Shown: positions 24,824 through 31,554 of the stretch, piece after piece
Numbering within the stretch: position 1 is the first letter of the stretch
How the letters are laid out: each line of letters opens with the position of its first letter
Source: Deltaproteobacteria bacterium
GTDB lineage: Bacteria > Myxococcota_A > Polyangia > HGW-17 > JAJRWW01
Reading direction: 5' to 3'
Length of the DNA: 64,000 bases
Assembly (NCBI GenBank): GCA_029938605.1
Contig: JAOZUO010000011.1
Span: 1-64,000, forward strand
Notes under the pieces: model-generated
Told to the model about the DNA's origin: nothing
The model's database searches: none
What the model saw: the letters and a program-made list of their open reading frames with translations, nothing else
Made by a program: the position numbers and the translations under genes

Positions 24824-26710
24824 ATGTTTCGTATTTGCCTATCCATAATGCTGGGAGTGGTACTGGTTCTGCCAGGCGAGCTGTTGGCCCAACCCACTAC
24901 CTCACGCGTCTACGGAACCCCGCGAAAGCGGCCCCGGAAACGCCCCGATCCCAAGAAACCCGACAAGGCGCGGCCCAAGAAACCCGACAAGGCGCGGCCC
25001 AAGAAGCCTGACAAGGCGCGGCCCAAGAAGCCTGACAAGGCACGACCCCAAAAGCCAGACAAGGCGCGGCCCAGGAAACCCGGCAAGACTCCCCCTAGGG
25101 CAAAGGCTCCTCCACGCCGCCGCAGACTCATGCCCTGGGGCCAACCGCGAGGCGCAAACACCCCCGCACGCCGGGTGGGGGGACCGCCCCGACCGGGCCC
25201 GATACCGGACCGTCAGGTGACGCCCTGGCGTCCCCGTGTCCGCGCCACCCAGATGGACCCCAACAAAGCCCCCGGTATCGGCTTCACCATCGCCGGGGTC
25301 CGAGTCCTGGGCAACAAAAAGACCACCCGGGGCATGGTACTCCTGCACGCTCGGGTGCCGCTGGGCAATCCGTTCACCCTGAAGATCCGCGACCTCATTC
25401 GCCGGAACCTGTTGGCGTCCCCCTTCTGCAAGTCGGTGACGATAAACTGGGAGCTACACAAGACCAAACCCGGAGCGGTGATCCTGTTTATCACCATGGA
25501 GGAGCGAATCACCTGGATCGTCTCGCCCTCTTTCAGCTATTCGGACGGCAACTATGGCGGCTCTTTCCTGTTCAAGGAAAAGAACCTCCTGGGTTCAGGC
25601 AAGCTGCTGCGCATCTTCGCGGGCTACAACAATGAAGCCCAGCGCCTGACCGTTCAGTACCGGGATCCGAACATCCTGTATTCTCCGGTCACCTGGGCCA
25701 TCAAGGTGGACTACCAGCGCTTCAACCTCAAAGAGTACGATCCCAGTCCCGAAGGCATCCGAAACGGCACCCTGCTCCGCACCCAGACCTTCCAGCAGTT
25801 CATGACGGGGTTGGCCCTGGGCTACTTCTGGTACAACTGGGTGAACACCAGTATCCAATACCAGTTCGGCCTGGTGGACTTCGGCGTACCCCGATGCCAA
25901 CGCGCCAGCCCTTCCACCCAAGTCACCCTCCAGCGCTGCCCTGAGTCCAGCCTGACCCTGGACCCCATGGCCCTGGGTCGCTCCTACTACGTCGGGCCCA
26001 TGGCCATCCTGAATGACAATGGCCAGTGGGTCGACAGCATTGATCAGCGAGGCAGGTTCTGGAACTGGAAGCGCGACGCTCAAATCCAGCTCAAGGCGGG
26101 CATCGTCCGCAGTCAGACCATCTACGGCATGCGACGCGGCTTCGACCTTCAGTGGCAGATCAACATCGCGTCCAAAAACCTCGGCGGGGAATTTAACTAC
26201 GTCACCTGGTTTCTGCGGTACGAACACAGCTTCAACTTCGCCAAGAGCCGCGACTTCGGCGCACGGCACAACCTGACGATCTTCGCCGAGCAGGCCGCCA
26301 CGCACAACGCACCCTACTTCCGAGAGCTGCGCACGGGCGGCGCGGACCTGCGGGGCTACATCTCCCAACAACTGGCGGGCGACACCATGACCCGGTTCAG
26401 GGCGCAGTACAAGCTGCACATGTTCACCCTGGGCTGGTTCATGTTCCGGGCGGTGGCCTTCTACGACAGCGCGTGGATCTTCTACCGTGCTGGCGGCAGG
26501 GAGGAGACGCGGATGGAGGAACGAGACGGCCTGCGGCGTTACTACCTGCCCCACGCGGCGGGGCCCAAGAGCCGGACCCTGTGGAACAACGGCATCGGCA
26601 CGGGACTCCGCATCCATATCAAGCCCCTGTCCATGGGATCCATCGGGGTCGACGTGGCCTACGGCTTCGAGGCCCGCGCGGTACGCTTTCTCGTCATGAT
26701 CGGATCGTAG
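24824..26710 (+). CDS. Omp85/BamA-like outer-membrane protein with KPDKARPK linker repeats
   Basis: 628 residues. A signal peptide (about 1-24, ending ELLAQP) is followed by an Arg/Lys/Pro linker with five exact 8-residue repeats (about 44-83, 24 bp DNA unit). One POTRA-like domain lies at about 150-225 (ITMEERITWIV at its end), then a 16-strand-type barrel to the C-terminus. SFLFKEKNLLGSGKLLR is the typical Omp85 post-POTRA segment. Having only one POTRA makes it a short BamA/TamA/Sam35-like relative rather than BamA itself. The basic linker could contact peptidoglycan or membrane (inference). ATG 24824 is preceded by GGGAGGGGG. The TPR gene begins immediately after its stop. Confidence 0.82.
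   Translation: MFRICLSIMLGVVLVLPGELLAQPTTSRVYGTPRKRPRKRPDPKKPDKARPKKPDKARPKKPDKARPKKPDKARPQKPDKARPRKPGKTPPRAKAPPRRRRLMPWGQPRGANTPARRVGGPPRPGPIPDRQVTPWRPRVRATQMDPNKAPGIGFTIAGVRVLGNKKTTRGMVLLHARVPLGNPFTLKIRDLIRRNLLASPFCKSVTINWELHKTKPGAVILFITMEERITWIVSPSFSYSDGNYGGSFLFKEKNLLGSGKLLRIFAGYNNEAQRLTVQYRDPNILYSPVTWAIKVDYQRFNLKEYDPSPEGIRNGTLLRTQTFQQFMTGLALGYFWYNWVNTSIQYQFGLVDFGVPRCQRASPSTQVTLQRCPESSLTLDPMALGRSYYVGPMAILNDNGQWVDSIDQRGRFWNWKRDAQIQLKAGIVRSQTIYGMRRGFDLQWQINIASKNLGGEFNYVTWFLRYEHSFNFAKSRDFGARHNLTIFAEQAATHNAPYFRELRTGGADLRGYISQQLAGDTMTRFRAQYKLHMFTLGWFMFRAVAFYDSAWIFYRAGGREETRMEERDGLRRYYLPHAAGPKSRTLWNNGIGTGLRIHIKPLSMGSIGVDVAYGFEARAVRFLVMIGS
24953..25072. repeat. 24-bp coding tandem repeat x5
   Basis: Five 24 bp units (AAGAAACCCGACAAGGCGCG plus GCCC, with few changes) encode the basic KKPDKARP repeats of the Omp85-like protein. 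The near-identity at silent positions points to recent expansion. Confidence 0.9.
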
Positions 26711-28246
26711 ATGACGCGGATCTTCTTATGTGCGGCACTGCTGACGGCGCTGCTGACGGTAGAATCCACCAACGCCGACGCCCGCTCCCCCCAAGGCAAG
26801 CGCTGGGGCCAGGTTCTCCAGGCGGCCTCCTTCGCGGCCAAGGGGCGCACCTCCCGGGCAATTCTTACCCTGAGGAGTCTGCGGCGAACGCGGGACACGC
26901 CGGCCCTAGCCACGGCCTCGGGGCTGTGTCGCTTGATGCGGGGCGACCTCCGTGGCGCCCAAAAAGATCTGGACCAGGCGTTGCGGCTGGGCGGCTCCTA
27001 CGTGGAGGGCCACTACTGGACCGCCGTGGTGGCTCTGCGAGCGGGCCGCACCGTCCAGGCCCGCAAGGGGCTCGGGCGCGCCCTGACCCTGGGTGGAGAC
27101 CGCCCCCACTTCCTGATGCTGCGAGTTCTGATGGCCAAGAAGTCCGGACAGATGGCGTTGGCCCGGGCGTCGCTGGCCAAGCTGGCAAAAAAGCAGTGCG
27201 AGCTGCTCGACCCGGCGCTCTACCCCGATCCCATGGTCGGCCTGACCCAGGCGATCTTGTACATCCTACGCCGCTACCCCCACCAGGCGTCAATCCTGTT
27301 CACCGCCGGGAACCTCATGATGATGACCCGCCGGTTCCACCAGGCGAAGCTGTACTACCAGCGAGCCCAGAAGCTCCTCCAGCAGAGCGCGGGCTTGCTT
27401 CTGCGGAGGGCGCGCCTGGCCATGGTGGACGCCAACCTCCCGGTGGCCCTGCAGCTCCTGGACCGTGGACTGGCCCTGGTGCCCGGCGCCACGGACCTCC
27501 GCTCTACCCGTGCCGAGATCCTCATCGCCCTGGGGCGACCCACCCAGGCCCGCGCCGAACTGGAGCGGGCGGTGAAAGCGAACCCCCGAAACGGCCTGAA
27601 CCTGAGCCGCCTGGCAGATCTGCTCTGGGACGCCGGAGGATACAGCCGGGCCCAACGGCTCTATCAGTACGCGCTGCGGCGAAACCGCGGGCTGGCCTCG
27701 GCCCGCTATGGCCTGGCCCGCTCCCTGGACCGACTTAGACAGTACAAAAAGGCGGAGCAATCCTACCGCGCCGCTACCGCCCTGAGCCCGGGAAACGAAC
27801 GGTACCACCTGGCGCTGGGGCTGTTCTATGACAAGCTGGGACGCAAACCGGAAGGTGCACAGGTCCGGGCACGGGCCAAGCGAGCGCGCGCCCTGGCCAC
27901 GGCCATGCGACAACGCAGCCGTCAGGCGGCGTCCATCGGAACCGTGGCCCGACAGGCCTGCCGGGTAGCCCGGGCGGCCGCCGTACCCGCCGCTCGTCTC
28001 ATCATCAACCGGATGAGAGGCGCCCACGCGGTGCGAGGCTTCATCGCCGCTCACCTCGCAGCCCTGGGCGGCAAGACCCACACCGCCGGCCTCGTCGCGG
28101 CCCTGGCCGGTCTCAAACCGGCCCGCCTGCTCACGTCGCAACGCAATCAGCGCACGACCCTGACCATCAAGGGAAAGATCGATCCCCAAATCCCCGTGAT
28201 ACTCAAGCGGTACTTGAGCTACCTGAATCCCGATCTGATGAAGTAG
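26711..28246 (+). CDS. Exported TPR-repeat protein
   Basis: 511 residues with an N-terminal signal peptide (about 1-23, cleavage near ADA). The body has about ten tetratricopeptide-like helical pairs from about 50 to 400, rich in Ala/Leu/Arg with recurring G-A/L-Y patterns (GDLRGAQKDLDQALRLGG; GRPTQARAELERAVKANP). The C-terminal 100 residues are not TPR. ATG 26711 directly follows the TAG of the Omp85-like gene, so the two are coupled. A lipoprotein, an Omp85-like barrel and a periplasmic TPR protein in one run suggest a small outer-membrane assembly or export unit. Palindromic element E begins 6 bp after the stop. Confidence 0.75.
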   Translation: MTRIFLCAALLTALLTVESTNADARSPQGKRWGQVLQAASFAAKGRTSRAILTLRSLRRTRDTPALATASGLCRLMRGDLRGAQKDLDQALRLGGSYVEGHYWTAVVALRAGRTVQARKGLGRALTLGGDRPHFLMLRVLMAKKSGQMALARASLAKLAKKQCELLDPALYPDPMVGLTQAILYILRRYPHQASILFTAGNLMMMTRRFHQAKLYYQRAQKLLQQSAGLLLRRARLAMVDANLPVALQLLDRGLALVPGATDLRSTRAEILIALGRPTQARAELERAVKANPRNGLNLSRLADLLWDAGGYSRAQRLYQYALRRNRGLASARYGLARSLDRLRQYKKAEQSYRAATALSPGNERYHLALGLFYDKLGRKPEGAQVRARAKRARALATAMRQRSRQAASIGTVARQACRVARAAAVPAARLIINRMRGAHAVRGFIAAHLAALGGKTHTAGLVAALAGLKPARLLTSQRNQRTTLTIKGKIDPQIPVILKRYLSYLNPDLMK

Positions 28247-28251
28247 CTCTA

Positions 28252-28409
28252 AGCGTCCGCCGGAAAATAAATACTCGATTCAGAGCGCCGAAGCGCTCGG
28301 CTCGCAAGGCGCGCCGAGGCGCATACTTATTGATATGCAACGAGAAGCAACGAAGCGAGCCGGGATGCAGCGGCGTTCTGGGCGATCTAGTTATTTTGCG
28401 GCGGACGCT
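28252..28409. repeat. Palindromic element copy E between convergent genes
   Basis: The 20 bp arms AGCGTCCGCCGGAAAATAAA (28252-28271) and the reverse complement of 28390-28409 match except at two positions. The core has GGCTCGC/GCGAGCC and apical GCATA/TATGC stems. Core motifs (CAAGGCGCG, GAGAAGCAACGAAGC) resemble copies A, B and D, but the arms are unrelated in sequence. It lies between converging stop codons and could also serve as a two-way terminator. Confidence 0.85.
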
Positions 28410-28417
28410 AAAGCCAG

Positions 28418-28690
28418 TCAGAATGCATCTCCGCGGAGCTCCAGGCTGTAACGCTTGATCTCCGGGTGATCCTGGGTCACGGCCTCCTCGAACTGCTCCA
28501 GCAGCCGAGTAATGTGCTTCTCATCCACGCCCGGCCCGAAGTTGAACCAGATCTTGATGGCATCGTTGTCGTCCCCGGACGGGAGAAGCTTCGACTCCGT
28601 GGGCGCCCAGACCGCCGGCTCGTCCCCGTGCTCGTCCGGGTAGGTCTCCAGGAATTTCTCGATCTTCTGAATCGCGGCGTAGATGTCCAT
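28418..28690 (-). CDS. Small acidic cytoplasmic protein, unknown
   Basis: A 90-residue acidic protein (MDIYAAIQKIEKFLETYPDE) with predicted alpha/beta character and no signal peptide, Cys or recognised motif. ATG 28690 is preceded by GGAGGGCACC, a very good ribosome binding site, and codon use matches neighbours, so I consider it real. It is transcribed alone, divergent from the inositol-phosphatase-like gene, and converges on palindromic element E. No function can be assigned. Confidence 0.65.
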   Translation of the reverse strand: MDIYAAIQKIEKFLETYPDEHGDEPAVWAPTESKLLPSGDDNDAIKIWFNFGPGVDEKHITRLLEQFEEAVTQDHPEIKRYSLELRGDAF

Positions 28691-28797
28691 GGTGCCCTCC
28701 GTAGCTCCCGGTAGCCTACCTCCGACGCCGGGGCGCGGTCCATAGTCTTTCTTTCCCCTTGCCCGCGGCGGCCCGCAGCCTCAAATTAGGCTGTGCC

Positions 28798-29631
28798 ATG
28801 ATGAATCTCCCCATACCCCTCAAAGACCTCACCCGCATCGCTCGGGAGGCGGGCAAGCTGGGCGTGCGTCACTTCGGCCGGGTCCAGGCCAAGTGCAAGC
28901 CCGACGGTACCCTGGTCACCGAAGCCGATGGAGCCATGCAGCGGCTCATCCTGGACCAAATGCGTGCATTGGAGCCCAGCGCCCAACAGCTCTACCTCCT
29001 GGCCGAGGAGGACACGGCCCCACCGAATCCCGGCCTCTCGTCCCCCGCGTCCGCGCAGTTCGTCGCCGCGGTGGACCCCCTGGACGGCACAACCTCCTTC
29101 GCCTCGGGGTTGCCCCTGTGGGGAGTCTCCGTGGGCCTGCTCACCGAGCATCGTCCCGCGGCCGGGGTGGTCTACATGCCCCTATTGGGCGGCCCCGACG
29201 GTTGGATGTATGCGGTGGACGCCACGGGCCCCGCCCGGCTCAACGGCGCTCCACTGGCCGTACGTCCCCACCAGCCCTTCGATACCTTCACCCAGCTCGC
29301 GGTGCCCAGCGGGTTCGGCCGCTGGGCGAACCTGCCGGGATTTCGCGGCAAGCTGCGGTCGCTGGGCTCCACGGCCCACCACGTGAGCCTGGTGGCCAGC
29401 GGAGCCCTGCACGGCGCCGTTGTCGGCCGGGCCCACATCTGGGACATCGCCGCCGCCGCCGCCCTGCTCGAGCGAGCCGGCGGCGTACTCCGCACCACCG
29501 CCGGCGCCCCCGTGGACTGGCAGGCACTGTACGAAGATCGCCTCGGAGACGCTCCCATCGTCGCCGGATCGCCCGAGACAGTAGAAGCGCTCATCGCCCA
29601 GCTCGAAATCCGCCCTTTGCCCCGGCAATAA
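28798..29631 (+). CDS. Inositol monophosphatase family protein
   Basis: 277 residues of the Mg-dependent, lithium-sensitive phosphatase superfamily (SuhB, CysQ, HisN relatives). Signatures: TEADGAMQRLI (about 41-51), Glu70 in LLAEED, and metal-binding VDPLDGTTSF (92-101, Asp93 and Asp96). The C-terminal HIWDIAAAAALLERAGG motif carries the catalytic WD Asp. The natural substrate cannot be told from sequence: inositol phosphate, histidinol phosphate, PAP or fructose bisphosphate are all possible. ATG 28798 or 28801 starts it. The TAA stop lies inside a long palindrome (29621-29670). Confidence 0.85.
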   Translation: MMNLPIPLKDLTRIAREAGKLGVRHFGRVQAKCKPDGTLVTEADGAMQRLILDQMRALEPSAQQLYLLAEEDTAPPNPGLSSPASAQFVAAVDPLDGTTSFASGLPLWGVSVGLLTEHRPAAGVVYMPLLGGPDGWMYAVDATGPARLNGAPLAVRPHQPFDTFTQLAVPSGFGRWANLPGFRGKLRSLGSTAHHVSLVASGALHGAVVGRAHIWDIAAAAALLERAGGVLRTTAGAPVDWQALYEDRLGDAPIVAGSPETVEALIAQLEIRPLPRQ

Positions 29632-29670
29632 ATATCCCCCGGCAAATCCGGGGGGATATTTATTGCCGGG
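29621..29670. terminator. 50-bp near-perfect palindrome spanning a stop codon
   Basis: CCCGGCAATAAATATCCCCC and its inverse flank a five-base loop CAAAT with one bulged base. The left arm includes the last two sense codons and the TAA of the inositol-phosphatase-like gene. The stem is very stable and likely acts as a bidirectional terminator or stability element, although no U-run follows. The following roughly 150 bp (29671-29824) hold further weak inverted repeats (AGAGAGCG/CGCTCTCT) and no gene. Confidence 0.7.
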
Positions 29671-29824
29671 CCCACACGATCAAGGTTCACAGAGAGCGAA
29701 GCTCGCGTGGAGGAGTTCACGGCAGCCGCTCTCTCAGCGTCCTGCTGGAGCGGCAGAGTGAAGCTCCTTCACGCGGGCGAAGCGAACAGCTCAACGGCGG
29801 AAACAACTCCCGGAAATAGTCAGA

Positions 29825-30223
29825 TCAATCCAGCTCCCGACGAAGCACCACGTTCATCTTCTGATACTCGTCGGATCGCACCTTCACGTTAACGTACCGC
29901 GTGAAGTAGCCCGGCAGCCGCACCACCACCCGGTAGGTCCCCGGACTCAACCCCACCCGCAGCCCCTTGGGCCGGCTCAGGGTCCCCACGATGCGCTCGT
30001 CGATGTAGAGGGTCGCCTTGGGATGGTTGCACTTGACGAGAATCCCCTGTCGAAGCTGCTTGGGCCCCCCGGACGTCATCCAGTTGCAACCGGCAAATCC
30101 TCCGAGGCCCAAAGCCAGCCCGACGACAACCAGCCAGACTCGGACCAGGGGGACACGGTTTGGCCGGACACGGTTTGGCCGGACGCGGTTTGGCCGGATA
30201 CGATGCTGCGGGCGACGGTTCAT
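29825..30223 (-). CDS. PEGA-domain lipoprotein
   Basis: 132 residues. The N-terminus is extremely basic, with a NRVRP run encoded by a 15 bp tandem repeat, then a hydrophobic helix (VWLVVVGLALGLGG) and lipobox FAGC (Cys about 46). The mature part is one PEGA domain (GLRVGLSPGTYRVVVRLPGYF) with the typical small beta-sandwich; PEGA domains occur in surface or envelope proteins and may bind glycans. It starts at ATG 30223 with a 4-base ATGA overlap with the upstream gene, so the two are translationally coupled. Confidence 0.75.
   Translation of the reverse strand: MNRRPQHRIRPNRVRPNRVRPNRVPLVRVWLVVVGLALGLGGFAGCNWMTSGGPKQLRQGILVKCNHPKATLYIDERIVGTLSRPKGLRVGLSPGTYRVVVRLPGYFTRYVNVKVRSDEYQKMNVVLRRELD
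30151..30195. repeat. 15-bp coding tandem repeat x3 in a signal peptide
   Basis: Three copies of GGACACGGTTTGGCC (third with one change) encode the Arg/Asn/Val/Pro repeats that lengthen the basic n-region of the PEGA lipoprotein signal peptide. Confidence 0.85.
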
Positions 30224-31359
30224 TCTGATTCCTCTGTGAGCTCCGTCCTGATGTCCACGGTTCCGGGCTTCGGGCCCTTGCCCACCCGCAGGAGCCACCC
30301 CTGAGGCGGACGGACAGTGGTCAGGATCTGTTGGAGACGGCTAGGGTCGTAGAGGGTCTGCACGGCGAGCCAGGTGACACCGCGCCCGAACCGTCGGGTT
30401 TTTACCGCGTGGACGCCTGGAAGCTGCAACCGGATCTGTCGGGTGAGCTTCAGCAGAGTGGCCAAACCCAGGGGTCCTCGGAGGCGCACCAGCACCGTCC
30501 GGGTCAACCCCGTGGGGAGACGCGGCGGTAGCAGCCGGCCCAGCCGCCGGGCCAGGGTGCCGAGTCCCTGCGTCAGAGCCGCCCCCCCCGCCTTCTTCGT
30601 GTCGGAGTGGTGGGCCAGGCCAGACTGCTCGAGTCGCAGCAAACGGCGGACCGTCACACGGCCCCGGCCACGCTTCCCGAGGGCATAGGCCACCGCCACC
30701 ACCTTGGTGCGAACCCCGGTCACACCGGCGGCCGTGATCTTGCTGAGCACAGTGGTCTCGCACCGGGCCAACACCACGGCCACCGCGTGGACCTTTCGCG
30801 CCCAGGGAAGTAGCGCGGCGGGCCGAGCACGGGCGGTTTTTACCATGGCCGCCCGCTGCTGGTCGGACCACGGACCGGTCACCGTTCGGATGGACATGGA
30901 CCCCAGGGCGCCAGTGAGCGCCTTCGCCATGGAGCCTGCCTCGCAGTGGGCGAGCACCAGCACCCCAGGCCGCAGCAAGCGCACCTTGAGGGCGACCAGC
31001 CGGGCCCCCAGAGCGGTCTCGTCCACGGTCACGGCCAACAGCACAGTGAGCTTACGCTTCGCACGCGTGACCTTCCGGGTACGGTAGCGCTTAATGAGCC
31101 GACGCACCCGACGCGACAGGAGCCGCTTGAGCCGCTTGTGCCCCTTGTTGCTGGCCAATCGCGGTAGTACCCGCCGCCAAACCGCCTCGAGCAGGGCTCG
31201 GTGGGTAGCCGCGCCACGGGCTCGCCGCACCCGGCCCCGAACGATACGAGCCGACCCCTCGATGAGCTGGATGCCGGGCCGCGGGGCTCGGGCCCACAGA
31301 TCAGGACAGCCGCCCGCCACCAGGACCAAGGCGACCATTGTTCCAAGGAAAAACCGCAT
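30220..31359 (-). CDS. Basic exported lipoprotein, unknown
   Basis: 379 residues. The signal peptide ends LVAGGC (lipobox, Cys18). The mature protein is unusually rich in Arg, Leu, Val and Ala, with alternating strands and helices. No named domain is recognised. The C-terminal part (about 290-360) contains repeated strand segments that could be a small alpha/beta domain. I place the start at ATG 31359 because the lipoprotein signal begins there; the open extension to 31533 overlaps the IS200 relic. It is coupled by a 4-base overlap to the PEGA lipoprotein and may work with it at the envelope. Confidence 0.7.
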   Translation of the reverse strand: MRFFLGTMVALVLVAGGCPDLWARAPRPGIQLIEGSARIVRGRVRRARGAATHRALLEAVWRRVLPRLASNKGHKRLKRLLSRRVRRLIKRYRTRKVTRAKRKLTVLLAVTVDETALGARLVALKVRLLRPGVLVLAHCEAGSMAKALTGALGSMSIRTVTGPWSDQQRAAMVKTARARPAALLPWARKVHAVAVVLARCETTVLSKITAAGVTGVRTKVVAVAYALGKRGRGRVTVRRLLRLEQSGLAHHSDTKKAGGAALTQGLGTLARRLGRLLPPRLPTGLTRTVLVRLRGPLGLATLLKLTRQIRLQLPGVHAVKTRRFGRGVTWLAVQTLYDPSRLQQILTTVRPPQGWLLRVGKGPKPGTVDIRTELTEESE

Positions 31360-31412
31360 TTGCCAGAGTGTGGCCCACCCCCGCGCACGGGTCAAGGAGC
31401 GGGTCCGAATGA

Positions 31413-31511
31413 CCCCAAATGTAGGCGTAGTTCTCCATACAGCACCTTCTTTCGACACTTTGGGATGAACACAACGTGGTACTTGCACTCCCACTTTGAG
31501 TGACATAGGGT
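31413..31511 (-). pseudogene. tnpA: IS200-family TnpA N-terminal fragment
   Basis: About 33 codons encode HSKWECKYHVVFIPKCRKK followed by VLYGELRLHLG, the characteristic N-terminus of IS200/IS605 Y1 (HUH) transposases. The homology ends abruptly (into SFGPAP), and the HUH motif and catalytic Tyr are absent. It is a relic lying between a lipoprotein gene and the S41-like gene. No element ends are visible to me. Confidence 0.8.
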
Positions 31512-31554
31512 TTGGGATCCTTTCAGGTGGCATTCCTTATTGGAGAGATGACCG

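Noticed and set aside
26473..27738. A 421-codon plus-strand frame overlapping the Omp85-like and TPR genes
   Set aside because: Pro/Gly/Arg-rich sequence in another frame across two real genes.
29671..29824. Possible fifth palindromic element
   Set aside because: Contains AGAGAGCG/CGCTCTCT and GAGGAG-like words, but no matching 20 bp arms and no recognisable core.
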